Below the pieces are notes generated by a model. It did not search any database and was not told where the DNA came from. It saw only the letters and a program-made list of their open reading frames with translations. A stretch of DNA of 64,000 nucleotides, taken from assembly GCA_963989385.1 (NCBI GenBank), contig OZ022515.1:9084803-9148802 (forward strand). Direction: 5' to 3'. Positions 35,184 through 45,694 of this stretch are shown here, piece by piece. Made by a program: the position numbers and the translations under genes. Source of the DNA: Ctena decussata. Its lineage: Eukaryota > Mollusca > Bivalvia > Lucinida > Lucinidae. The first letter of the stretch is position 1; the number at the start of each line of letters is the position of its first letter.

Positions 35184-36152
35184 TTATTTTTGCTTATGAA
35201 CTTTATCAGAATTGTAAATTATAGGTGGCATGCCGGCAATAACAACAGGATCAGCTTGAAGCGATACAGGATAGAACTGTACCATCTTAGTAATAAGTAA
35301 TTCAAATATATCAGTGCCTTTATTGTTCCACCTAAATACTATTTCATCCAGATGTGATGGTAACTGAATGGCTGTAGACCCATGCATAGATTTAAACATG
35401 TGCTTGGCATTACCCCAAAAGCCTTCTATAGTTTGTGTGTGTGCTCCTGTTACTGGGTCTACAAAATTCTGACTGTGATTTACAGTTTTATGAATGTAAC
35501 CATGTTGGGGTAATGACCTGTATGCAGCCCACTCATCTGAGATTATAGTGGTTCCAGGAAGAACTGTTCTGATTATTTTGGGGATCAATTCATCAGCTTT
35601 CCTGCTTCTCACAGTCAGCAGAGCAACTCTTTCTGTCCCACGCTCAATAAGACCAAAGATCCATTGAGAGTAAGCGCTGCCCCGTCCTACATGGTATTTA
35701 CGTTTGCGGCCCCACTTTGATTCATCAATTTCAACAACTTTGTCGATGCCCCCCAGCTGCGCAGGGTTTTCTAGTAGTGACCTAGACATCAGGTCACGGT
35801 ACAAATTGTACCAATCATAAATAGAGTTGGAATGACATTCAGATTCAAGCATAGACTAAGCTTGATGTCCACTTATTCCATTAGAAAAAAGGTAAAGAAT
35901 TGTCAGAAGAACAGGAAGTCTCAACTTCTGTCTTTCAAAGAAACTGCCCTGTCTCACTCCTCTGGTGCACTTACATGAATTGCATCGCCAGAAATAACCA
36001 TCTGCTTTAGAGCTATCAGTGATCTGACTCATCCATAGATTACAATTACTGCACAATACACCATTCCTTAACAGCTCTTTGCTACGAAGAAACTTAAGGG
36101 TGCAGTCATTGTCACCTGTGATTTTGCCAAGTTCAATGATAGACATCCTCAT
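35184..36152 (-). pseudogene. Merlin/IS1595-like DDE transposase with one in-frame stop
   Basis: One reading frame of about 323 codons, broken only by a TAG at 35856-35858. The N-terminal 98 codons hold a zinc-ribbon (CSNC, then CNSCKC) and the RQGSFFERQKLRL segment. After the stop come a helix-turn-helix-like stretch and the catalytic core: first Asp in EIDESKWGRKRKYHVGRG, second in IISDEWAAYRSL, Glu in THTQTIEGFWGNAKH-like context (AHTQTIEGFW). This D-D-E arrangement and GFWxxxK are those of the DDE_Tnp_IS1595 family, to which animal Merlin elements belong. It would cut and paste DNA in the nucleus. Apart from the stop the frame is intact, so the copy is young, or the TAG is an assembly error or polymorphism. 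It lies in FReD A intron 1 on the same strand. I could not identify its terminal inverted repeats. Confidence 0.88.
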
Positions 36153-36410
36153 GGAACAGACAGTGGATGAACAAAGTGGCTAATTGTTATCAATAAATTC
36201 TGAAAAGATGGATTATGCAGCAGACAGACAAACACGGGTAAACTCAGAAATATAGATTATGAAAAATGACAGACAAACATGGGTAAACTTAGAAAGCTCA
36301 GATGAGTGGGGGACTACCAACAGACGGACATGAGCAAATCAAACATTTAGAACATATAAGTTAGATCCAGAAAAACTAAAACAACTGAGTTTTATCTGTC
36401 TACAGGAGTC

Positions 36411-36915
36411 TCAAAACTCATCAAAATTTATATCGTCAAAGGTGAAATATTTGAAGACTCTAATCATTAGCCAGCATCTGTAGCCAGGAGAGTATGTTCC
36501 AGAGCAAAGCGTCCGACGGAGTGGTTCTTGAAACTTCAATGTTAGGGTAATCGAATCTGACTTCCTTCTGATCAAAAGATTGAAATCCTGGTCTAGACGA
36601 ACCACCATGAACTCATAGTAATTGCACCTGGAACCAAAAATATCATTGGTTAGTTCTCTTCGAAATCCCATATCTTCAGTTACCAGAGGGAAACCAATGT
36701 AAGCAATTTTACTCTAGTGTTTTGTCAAGAGCTCTAAAGCTTCAGCCTCCTCTAAATTATAGAGAGATTTATGTATCTGCTCAATGAAACAACTGCTGGG
36801 AAAACTCAGCCATTTAAGAATCTGAGCTGCTCTGCCCTCTGATGCCGGTAGATGTTTAGTTTCTTCTTGAAACTGTTTCATTTTTTCATAGTACCAGTGA
36901 TTCATGATGATGCCT
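36411..36915 (-). pseudogene. Unrecognised frame with one in-frame stop, behind a splice acceptor
   Basis: Just upstream of the first ATG (36905-36903) is an acceptor-like TTCTATTTACAG ending at 36916. The frame then runs about 165 codons to 36411, interrupted once by TAG (36714-36716). The first part is helical and charged (MNHWYYEKMKQFQEETKHLP, then EEAEALELLTKH). The second part has LTNDIFGSRCNYYEFMVVRL and ends FTFDDINFDEF. I recognise no family. It lies 260 bp upstream of the Merlin transposase on the same strand, and the pattern of a long frame broken by one TAG is the same. It may be a second gene of that element or an exon of a captured host gene. Confidence 0.45.
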
Positions 36916-37274
36916 GTAAATAGAATATATTATTTGGTTCATAATTTTTGTAAATTGCAGAAGGTAACCCTCCACTAATTTGATACTGCAAATTGCTACA
37001 CACTGCTACTTCATACCATTTGCTCCATTTCATTATGATCTACACTCTACACTACAATTTACACTGCTTAAAACTGATATGACTACTAAGCTTCTGATTA
37101 GAACTGATATAACTACTAATCTTTCTGTTTGATTTTACCTAGCATTTGGTACCGTATGTTTTGCATGCTTGTTTGTTTATAATGTGTGTTCGTTGCATTG
37201 CTTGTTTTGGATAGTTGATGCATGCCTGTTGGATTCTTTTTGTTTGCTGTTTTTACTGTTAACGTTTTTGGTAT

Positions 37275-37278
37275 TTTG

Positions 37279-37315
<37 letters not shown>

Positions 37316-37318
37316 TGT
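37275..37318. repeat. (TAAG)n microsatellite
   Basis: About ten AAGT/TAAG units in a row. Confidence 0.95.
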
Positions 37319-37319
37319 C

Positions 37320-39130
37320 TTTATTTAAAGAGGGTAATACACAGTTGGCAAAACCAATCTTCCCTGAGGCCCTCTATAGCTATTTAAACCTGTGTAGTTC
37401 TAGTACTTGGCAATTATTTACAATATTTTGACATTGTAGATTCACATATATTATGACCCTTGTTTTGTTGATCCAGATACTCTGCCTTTATGAATGGTGC
37501 AGATCCTGATAAAGCCAAGTAATCAGGTTCTTCACATGCAATGATATTTGAGGTGACACTGCAAGAAATCTGATTAGCTTAAAATCAGATGTAGACATGA
37601 TAAGATGACTGAATCAACAGACCAAGGGTATAGTACAAACAGAGTATAAAGTGCATCACTGTACTTTAAAACAGCACATTTACAATACAATCAAGCAATA
37701 AAAACAAGTAATGGTCATTTGTTTGACTTGCCAAACACTTAAGATTATAACAAGATTAATACTAACATCAGATTAATCAAACTGCAAAACAAACATAGAT
37801 AGGAATTAAATTCACTATGTAATTCTAATGATGTTTCCTGTGTTTTTGAACACTTATACAACCCAATTTTAGGTTCCATTCAGATTGTAAGGCCCAAATT
37901 TATTTTGAAACCAGTTTTTGAAAGAGTGTAGCTGAGCATTATTTAAAACACCTCTAGAACCATATACATGTAAATACCAAAAAATCTCCATCTTTTATGA
38001 ATAGTTTTAGATATAGATTTGTATAAGTTGATTCTCGGAGATAAAATCTTGTTCTGCTATCAAAATTGTAAAAAACATATTTGAGAGAAATAAAAATTAA
38101 TACCATATGAGTTTAAATACTAATAGTAAAGTTGATACATGTTTGAGGGAAATAAAAAATAAAAAAATAGTACAATATGAGTTTAAATACTAATTGTAAA
38201 GTTGATACTCATCCAGTCATTTACAGCATAAACCAATCACTCAGAAACACCCATAACTTAGGCAGCTGACACACAAACAAGATGTAAGAAAAAAAAAAAA
38301 AAAAGAAAAAAAAAAAAAAAGAAAAAAAAAAAAAAAGTTTGTATATTGAGACATTGTGGTTCATAAGGTATACAGGCCTTTTAAGGTGAATGGATCCACT
38401 TTCAGGGGAGTCAAATCTGTCATTCTCATTTTTGCCTCTCTTCCCACTGGGGACAAACCCCTGAAGGAAAGAATCATTCCCCTCTAGAAGCAAATACCTT
38501 CCCTTAGGAGTTGATCTCTTTGGAAGGTATTCGTCTCCAAGCTAAGCCACTAGGAAGTTACAAAAGTTGTTCCCCTTTGTAAACATGGCAGAAAAACATG
38601 GAGGTGCATCCATACACCTAAACATTATGAGTGTCATTAGTTATTTTCTTCTGTGCAGGTACACAGTGCTTACCATTTTATTTTGCGTTGGCCTATGCTA
38701 CTTACTGTTTTTAACCTGTTTAAATACTACCAACAACTACTATTTGCCAAATTAAATCTAGTTTACACAGTGTTGTATGATTTTTCATTATTGTTCATTG
38801 CTTTGTGTTACAAATTGATGCATGATGGTTGGATGTTAATTTGTTACCTTGTTTTTCTTTGGGTTCTTTTTCATATTGTTACAGCATCATTATTACTGTT
38901 ATTATACAATTTAAAATAATTCCTGCAGGAAATTGATTCATTTCCATTTTTTTAATTCATTTGTTGACATTTCTATTACTTTATTTTTTATATAATTTAA
39001 GGGAACAATCACATCCAACAATCACATAAGGGAACAATCATATCCAAGTTATACAATACCTAGCAAGTGCAATAAAATTCAGGGAAGTCATCATCAATGG
39101 CTTCTTAAAACAAGCCAACTGCCTCCCTTA
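37320..39130. other. No gene recognised; includes A-rich run and an 8.3 kb-like repeat
   Basis: ACTAAT(A/T)GTAAAGTTGATAC occurs twice near 38120 and 38193. An A-rich tract occupies 38287-38336. 38430-38610 resembles 8284-8475. Confidence 0.5.
38287..38336. repeat. A-rich tract
   Basis: About 50 bp of A interrupted by three G. It yields a phenylalanine-rich frame on the minus strand that is not a gene. Confidence 0.9.
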
Positions 39131-39139
39131 AAATCCTTT

Positions 39140-39595
39140 TTAGAAGCTGCTCAGTGCCAATGTACTGGGGGCATATCTGTAGGTTTGATGATGCTGTATA
39201 AAACAGTTATTGTTAGGCAGCTCAGCTATGATATTGACAACATTCCTGCGGCAGCTTGAATAGGTAGACACTCGCTGAAACATCCTATGGCTGACCTTAT
39301 ATTGTATGCAGACATTGAGGGTGTTGCCTGGAAACAGGGCCTTAAACCCATTATCGTACATGACATTAGCAACATCTTCTTGTTTGTCTTCCAAAACATC
39401 CCTTATGTTGTTAGAATGTCTACTGGGGAGACCACAACCAACGCAGTACTTTTCCCTATCACATAGGAGGGGCATTGGTGGACAACGATCCCTATTTATG
39501 AGCCTCTCAGGCAAATGTTGGAAGTCTGAAATGCAGGTTTTCCCCACACAACATTCCTGCAGACCATCAAAAATGGTTGGAAGTTCAAAAGACAT
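39140..39595 (-). CDS. Cysteine-rich protein of unknown function, 151 aa
   Basis: An uninterrupted frame from ATG (39595-39593; the codons before it lack another ATG) to TAA. It starts MSFELPTIFDGLQECCVGKT, then has DFQHLPERLINRDRCPP, the CxxC-type EKYCVGCGLPSRHSNNIRD and a C-terminal half with NTLNVCIQYKVSHRMFQRV and NNNCFIQHHQTYRYAPSTL. Ten cysteines in 151 residues and the CxxC...H suggest a metal- or disulfide-stabilised fold. No signal peptide or membrane segment is apparent. I recognise no family. It shares strand and neighbourhood with the Merlin transposase 3 kb downstream. Its 5' side contains a 33 bp tandem repeat. It may be the last exon of a longer gene; an ATGGCGAAAGG start at 40066-40064 (minus) could be an upstream exon. 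Confidence 0.5.
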   Translation of the reverse strand: MSFELPTIFDGLQECCVGKTCISDFQHLPERLINRDRCPPMPLLCDREKYCVGCGLPSRHSNNIRDVLEDKQEDVANVMYDNGFKALFPGNTLNVCIQYKVSHRMFQRVSTYSSCRRNVVNIIAELPNNNCFIQHHQTYRYAPSTLALSSF

Positions 39596-39660
39596 AGTTG
39601 TCTCACCAAGGCAGAAAATTAACAACGGTTGTAAAAGGATCAGTGAAAATAGTAAGTTGT

Positions 39661-39718
39661 AGTAAAAGGGCGGAGTTGAGCAGACGAAGTTATAGTAAAA
39701 GGGCGGAGTTGAGCAGAC
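39661..39718. repeat. Two 25 bp direct copies 33 bp apart
   Basis: AGTAAAAGGGCGGAGTTGAG plus CAGAC occurs twice. The pair is framed by GTAAGTTGT on the left and its complement CAACTTAC on the right. Confidence 0.85.
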
Positions 39719-40159
39719 AACTTACCAATCGCCATCAACTTTGTATATCCATCTGACCAATGGTAAACGTTGACACAAAAACACTAGACTGGTTTAGGAC
39801 TGTGTAAACGGCAACAATGGTAAAATATTGCCCTAACAAATGGTCTTGAAATAAAGACGCAAAAAGGATTCGATATGCGCAAAATTTGACCCGAAATGGC
39901 ACAGGAGCAGTCAGAAAAGTGATTCGTTCCATTAAACTTCGGTCCGATGGCATCCAAACGATAAAGCACAAGTATTGTCAACCTCAACATGGAGGTTGTT
40001 CCACGGAAGGAGGGCGGCGCGTCGGATGACTGAAAACACAGGACGGGAACCAGGTCCTTTCGCCATGATGCAAAACACGAAATTTGGACTGAACGTGGCA
40101 TAAAAAACGGATAAGTTAGAAGGTAAGATGATATATTTATATGCTTTCAGCATTCTAGT

Positions 40160-40740
40160 ATGAATAGTAAATCTTTTATCTTTGGTTTATTGCAATTTTT
40201 TCGTGTACAGTGACTTTTTCTGCCTGAATATGCATGCATCCACTTTCGTAGCCTATTTTGTGGAATCGCCCGTATATATGGGTCTAGTTAAATATATATT
40301 TTAGACGACTGGATTTTTTTCAAGATTTCAAAAATCAGAGAAATTAGTCAGTTTTTGTCATGTTTACATATTCACCCTTCTAGCGCCCCAGAGAGATTTC
40401 TCAGAATGTCTCCGGGCTTTATTATGTCCAGAGGGGTACAGGCTATAAAATCCACATGAGTGCCCAACTCTACTCTTTAGGGAGAGCGAAAGTGTTTTCT
40501 AGCGTAGCTACAGATTTCTGGCCTAGCACTATTATACTTAAGGTAGTGATAGTTTGTTTTCTATAAACGGGTATACTTCCCTCCATTACTGTAAGGAAAA
40601 ATCACCGACTTATGTAAAATATTGACCACGTGCGATATGTTTGTGAGACTATGTCACGTGCAAAGTTGTCGTTGCATTGGCCAGATATACGCTATCACGT
40701 TATTTTGGGTGACATTCTGGGTGTGGCTCGGAACTTTGTA
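40160..40740. other. No gene recognised
   Basis: Intronic sequence upstream (plus sense) of the intron-1 module that adjoins exon 1 of FReD gene A. Confidence 0.5.
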
Positions 40741-41178
40741 AAATCTATTACTGACCGCTTCGAGGCGGTCCTTCTGTTTTGGTTCCACATATGTCCGCTT
40801 GTCTACGGTATGTATTGTCACTTTTATAGCTTGCTCGTTTGCTCTCTGTGTTATAATATGAAATAGAAAATAGGACTACTACAGTAACTCTAAATTAGGC
40901 CTTGGAATGACCACCTCTTTGGTAGAGCTGTTTATTCGGCTTACCTTGCGTTTGTCAATTTGTGTATTTACTTCTTTCCCTTTCGGTTTTGAGGGAGGTA
41001 TTTTGGATCTGATTATATTAAATTCCTGACTATTGCCTATCCTTTTACTTTGACAAAGAAAATTGTTTTTGACAAAAAAGAAAATGACCCACATTGCAAA
41101 GAGGCGCAGAAATGGTAGAGTTGCGGTTCCTGAAAGTGTACCCTTTCTTCTTAAATGCCGCCAAAATTGTCTACTTAC

Positions 41179-41312
41179 AGTCCATCCCCCGCCAGATGTT
41201 GTCATGTCACAGTTAACTCTAGAACGTTGACCACCAATTTCTATATCATAAGCCCCATTTCCATGAGAATTACCGGAATCTAGAACGTCTTTGCAATCTC
41301 GCAGTTTATTCA
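41179..41312 (-). CDS. FReD gene A, exon 1 of the fibrinogen-related domain
   Basis: Exon of 134 nt. The acceptor (GTTTACAG) ends at 41313; the donor GTAAGT starts at 41178. It enters in phase 1 and leaves in phase 0. It encodes KLRDCKDVLDSGNSHGNGAY, then DIEIGGQRSRVNCDMTTSG and GGWT. This is the domain start DCxDxLxxGxxxSGxYxI...VxCDMxTxGGGWT, with the first pair of conserved cysteines. The peptide leading into it (signal peptide, any coiled coil) must come from exons upstream; one candidate is at 45021-45089. With exons 2-4 it gives 215 domain residues, the normal size of a complete FReD. Confidence 0.93.
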
Positions 41313-41418
41313 CTGTAAACGATTAACACACTATTATGGCAATTGTCTTTACTCAATGGGCTCAATGGGCAATATTACAATATATTGTACCAACAAACAG
41401 TGCAGGTGCATATTTATG

Positions 41419-41616
41419 GATGGATGGATGACTTGTGATTTTACGTCCTTTTCAACAGTATATCAGTTATATCAGGACGATGGAAGGATGATAATGAAAG
41501 GCTGTGTGCAATGGAGCCACATTTACGGTAGAAAAGATTCTAGCCTCGAGCGGGACTTGAACCCGGACCGCTAGATCAGTAGGCCATCGTTTAACCCACT
41601 GAGTTACCGGGGCTCC
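41419..41616 (-). mobile_element. tRNA-derived SINE with 11 bp target-site duplication
   Basis: On the minus strand: GGTAACTCAGTGGGTTAAAC (box A) and CGGGTTCAAGTCCCG (box B), a ~110 bp body and a (CATC)n tail. GCATATTTATG flanks it on both sides (41408-41418, 41617-41627). The perfect duplication shows a recent, complete insertion about 105 bp upstream of FReD A exon 1. Confidence 0.88.
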
Positions 41617-42334
41617 GCATATTTATGACCCTCTCTCATAATTGTCAGGTGCTCATTTCCTCGAAAACAAATCTTAAGATACAGAATTTGTGTGTATACT
41701 GAACAACAATAAAAAAAATTGGAAGCTTTCATTTCATTTTACCGGCTGACATTGCAGATAATCATTGTAAAATAGAACATTTCGGATTGGACAGACATCT
41801 GATTACTTCAATCCATGAAAATGAATAGTTCAGGGCTGTTTTTTCCGGGGTTATCGAAGTTTCTCCTACTATAAAAAAAAACATCTCAGAAGACTATGGA
41901 CTGCACCTTATGGCAGCTTGACGTTGACAAAAACACATTTGATATGAAGACTACAGGCTAAACATAATGAGCTCAGCAGCAGCGTCAGAATGAACTGTTC
42001 CCCTAAGAATTATTCAAATCCATGAAACAGAGAAAAGAGGAAAGACAATATCACTAAACTTGGAAATTTTACCGATTAGCTTCGTCGTCTGTGAGGAGTG
42101 ATTATCGTAACCGGCTGAAAAATATACCAATTATCGTAATTTGAGAAAGAAAAAAATACCGGTCAGCAGCGTCAAGTGCGGTTAGCGGTTACCGGAATTA
42201 GCGGAAAATGTTATTAGTCCATTCCAATTGTACAATAAGGCTTTCGAAATGTTAAAACCGCGGTTGCGTCCCCTGTCAGTTACTTAGTAGACTGTTTCTC
42301 AATTATTTAATGGTAAATTAACGCTATTTTAATG

Positions 42335-43210
42335 CTAACCAGTCTCGTCCAGTTTGGGCACCACAGATGACCATACAAGAATCCCCTTCCACCAAGTCCT
42401 GTCTTCCGTTGCTCTAGTCGTGCTAGCAAAGTCCATTCCTGTCCACAATTTAGTATTGTTTTCCCATCTTCCCTTCCGTTGTCTCTTCTTCTCTTTCCGT
42501 TAACTGTGCCCTAAAGAATTGACTTTGCTAAGCCAGAGGACCTTGCGAGATGTAGCCAAACTGCCTCAATTTTTTTTCATGACCACGCTCAGGAGTTCGT
42601 CGTATTCTCCAATGACTGTTTGGATCTTTCTGCGAACTTCCTCCATAGTGACATGGTCCTTATTCAAGATGTTCAGTAGCTTCATGTGGCATCACATGTC
42701 AAAAACATGCGTTCTTTTCTCTAATTTTGTAGTCAAGGTCCATGACTCACAAGCGTACAGAGAAATGGAGATGACAAGGGAATACATCGGTTTCAAATTT
42801 GATTCCAGAGATAGATTAGTATATCCATATTGGCTTTAGCTTTGACAGAGCTGCAGTGGCTTATGCAATCTTTGAGAAACCCTTCGGTTTTGAGCCATCA
42901 TCTGAGACAATTGCTCCAGTGTATGAAGCTTGTAACCATTCCCATATTCTTTGCTTTTACCTTAACATCTCTCTGGATGCCATTGGCGCGTTGATCATAC
43001 GTATGGCCTTCTCAGCACTTATCACCATTTTATACTTTGTGCGGGTTTTGTCGAGACTTTCAACTAGAGCTTTTAGTTCCTGCTCTTCCTCAGCAAAAGC
43101 GTCAATGCAATCGCTAAACCGCAGATTGGCAAAAGTGGTGCCGCCAATGCTTACGCTTTCGTCATGTCCTTACAGAGCATCAGATATCATCCTTTCGAGA
43201 AAAAATGTTG
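42335..43210 (-). pseudogene. RTE-clade LINE relic, reverse transcriptase end to stop
   Basis: The minus strand reads NLRFSDCIDAFAEEEQEL (family FADDIDALAEEEQEL), SLDKTRTKYKMVISAEK, IVSDDGSKP, KRRRQRKGRWENNTKLW and finally WTGMDFASTTRATEDRTWWK with a TAG at 42335-42337. The catalytic ADD has become SDC, and several frameshifts and stops break the rest. It is the 3' part of the same family seen at 13530 and 27440-29800, but not joined to them. Confidence 0.85.
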
Positions 43211-43454
43211 AAGATGATGAGTGAAAGAAGACATAGGCTTTGCTGACGTTGAAGGTACTTTTAACACAGGATTCTAACTAGTCACTGCATAATAATGGCG
43301 TTCATATAAAGAGTTGTACCATTTTTAGAACTGGAGATTCTTCCCCATTTTATCGTTTTCGAAGACGAATTCCTGCGGTCGTCGTGAATTAATTTCATGG
43401 TCTGCCTTCCAAAAGCATGTGTTAATCAGCGATAATACACGGGTAAGGCAAAAT

Positions 43455-44540
43455 TATTTCTAAAATAGAGCTAAATGCAACAAGCGAATATTTTACACTG
43501 TTCAATCAGCCATTAATTATATAGGTCATGGCCACGACAAATCCCTGATTTCAGAAAATCTTCTCCAGACGTATCGTTTGAGCAACTGTGAAGGCTATAG
43601 CCCTTGTGGCAACTTAGAAACTGAGCTAAATGCAACAGGTGAATAGTTTTCCTATGTTCAATAAACCGTAAATTCTAGGCCAGGGTCCGATATGGATCGC
43701 TGCTTTCAGTAGATCTTCTCCAGGCGTATCTTTGAAGAAAGTTTAGATACTCTAGCCTCTATGTATACTTAGAAACGGAGTTGAACGCAACAGGTGAATA
43801 TTTGTTAGATCAATCGACCATGAACGATAGGTCTGGGCCTGCTTTCAGTAGATATTTCCCCGTCGTATCTATGGAGAGAGCCTGAAGACTCTAACCCTTG
43901 TAGTTACTTAAAAACTGAGTTAAATGCAAAAGGTGACTATTTTTCCAGAGGCCCCAGAGGCATAACTGTTGTCAGAAGATCTTCCCAAGATGTACTTATT
44001 GGGCAAGTGTGAAGATTCCATCCCTCGTGGTTACTTAAAAACTGAGCTACACACAACAGGTGAGTATTTTTCCATGTTCAATCATCCGAAAAATGTAGAT
44101 CATGGCCTAATATGCACTAATGCATTCAGCATATCTTTCCCAGCTTTATCAATGCAGCCAGTTTGAAGGCTCTATCCCTTGCGGTTATTTAGAAACTGAG
44201 ATAAACGCAACAGGTATATATTTTTCCATGTTTAATCATCCGTCAAATATAGATCATTGCCCAATATGATCGCTGCTGTTTAGAGGTCTTCCCCAGATGT
44301 ATCTTTGTAGCAAGTTCGAAGATTCTCTCCATTGTTGTTACTAAGTGCCTGAGCAAAACGTATAAAGTGATTTTTTTTTTCATGTTCAATCATTCGTAAC
44401 ATTTAGGCCATGGCCCGATTATGCATCGCTGCTTTCAACAGCTCTTCCCAAGATGTATCTATGGAGCAAGTTTGAACACTCTAGCCCTTGTGATTGCTAA
44501 GAAACTGAGCTAAGCGCAACAGGTAACTATGTCGCACGCG
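43455..44540. repeat. Satellite, ~155 bp unit, about eight copies
   Basis: The word CTAAATGCAACAGGTGAATA, with variants, recurs at 43476, 43631, 43786, 43925, 44052, 44206, about 44356 and 44514. Each unit also has GAAACTGAG, CATGTTCAATCA and CTTCTCCAGA(C/T)GTATC-like words. Two units are short (about 130-140 bp). Confidence 0.88.
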
Positions 44541-44744
44541 CACATGCACGTGCCTACCAACGCACATGAAGGGTATTGCATAAGTATGTATTTGCCTATC
44601 AAAATTGCGCTTTAATCGGTTGACGCCTCGTAAGCCCTTACCTGTAATAATCAGTGCTTAGTGTCATCCCCAAAGTCTCGGTGTTACTGAGTCTCTTCGA
44701 ATAACAACACTGTAGCTGGTGGTTAGTGTCTGTCGTTCGGTGGC

Positions 44745-44965
44745 TAAAAAACGTCTCTGAGTACTTCATCATAGTACGGTTTTATTTTATTTCGGATCAC
44801 TGTGCCTTTTCCGTTAATTTTGAAAACCGAGTGCCACATTAGCTGGCGCCGGGGGTGGAGGTGGGCCGAGGGGCTGCAGGAGGTTCCCGGGGGTGGGGGG
44901 GGTAGTGGTAGGGGTATGACATAATGTATTCTTGCCATCGATAACGTGGGTGTTCGAAGAGACAC
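44745..44965. other. G-rich stretch with a proline-rich minus frame
   Basis: GGGGGTGGGGGGGGTAGTGG around 44890 creates a poly-proline frame on the minus strand. I see no reason to call a gene. Confidence 0.4.
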
Positions 44966-45020
44966 AATAAAACCGGCTGTATTCTGTTTATCAAGTTTAT
45001 AAACTAAATCAACATCTTAC

Positions 45021-45089
45021 CTAGAAATCGCCTTTCTTTTCTTGAAGATTCCAGAAAGCCAGGGGAATCCTGTTGAAATGACGAACACG
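45021..45089 (-). CDS. Candidate upstream exon of FReD gene A
   Basis: On the minus strand a good acceptor (TTTTGTATTTTAG ending at 45090) and donor (GTAAGA from 45020) bound 69 nt. In the frame that joins exon 1 (phase 1 to phase 1) it reads CSSFQQDSPGFLESSRKERR and then FL, open throughout. A second frame is also open. The phase match to exon 1 and strand support it as the linker before the FReD. There is no family similarity to confirm it, and copy B cannot be compared because the window ends. Confidence 0.4.
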   Translation of the reverse strand, partial: RVRHFNRIPLAFWNLQEKKGDF

Positions 45090-45559
45090 CTAAAATACAA
45101 AATTAAATACGCAAGAGAATTTGATTTTCATGACTATTGTAAATAGGGAATATTTGGGAAAGTTGTATTTTTGCAAAAGTACAAAAAAGTGAGGTTTCAT
45201 CTTAATACATGTTCAAGTAATACTGTCGCAAACAGATTAGACATTACAATAAACCAATGTGAGAATCGCGTATTTAGAATTTTTGAGGTTATTTTCGGCA
45301 ACCTTAATTTGAACAGTACGCATTCACAAATAGTTCAAGCCAACAGAGGCCGGCAAAAGTGCAGAGTGCTTACTATTAGGGGGTGGTAGATTGGACTAAA
45401 ATGCCTACATATAGAAACGCACGGCATTAAGACGTCCAACCGGTACTGGCTTAAAGTAGGAAAAGGGCTTTGTTGTGCTTTCTGCAGGTGCGGGATGTTT
45501 TATTAATTATTATTATTATTTTATCTATTTTTAACTCCTCTTTTTTCCTTCATCTCTCA

Positions 45560-45664
45560 GCAAGACAGCTCGATAAAGACTGTATGAAGTGGGCCGTTAA
45601 ACTCAAAACAAACAATCTACCAAGCTACAGCGAAAAGATACTTGTATATCAACAAGAATTCCGC
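45560..45664 (+). other. Possible orphan exon on the plus strand
   Basis: A pyrimidine-rich acceptor (TTCCTTCATCTCTCAG ending at 45560) precedes an open stretch reading QLDKDCMKWAVKLKTNNLPS and YSEKILVYQQEFR, ending before a weak donor (GGTATGC). The peptide looks protein-like, but I cannot name a family and see no partner exons. Confidence 0.3.
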
Positions 45665-45694
45665 GGTATGCTATGTCGCACCCGCTGTGTGCCT

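Larger units (their letters stand above)
25781..41178 (-). other. FReD gene A intron 1 (15.4 kb)
   Basis: It holds a MITE, an RTE LINE relic with a SINE inside, hairpin repeats, a Merlin-type transposase, a second frame with one stop, and a cysteine-rich frame. Pieces near both ends align with intron 1 of copy B. Confidence 0.75.
9580..41312. other. Segmental duplication, copy A (FReD gene A and 3' flank)
   Basis: From about 9580 the sequence can be aligned in the same order with 52280 onward: the GGTTTTGCTGCTTTATTTATC area (9640) with 52357, the TTACTGACTGTCTAC area (10520) with 54328, 12310-12680 with 56770-57050, and 14060-14600 with 57095-57600. Then come the four FReD exons with their flanking introns. 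Copy A is interrupted by many elements absent from B. Borders are approximate and judged by eye. Confidence 0.7.

Noticed and set aside
38221..38493. 90-codon minus-strand frame
   Set aside because: Its C-terminal half is a poly-phenylalanine run from the A-rich tract.
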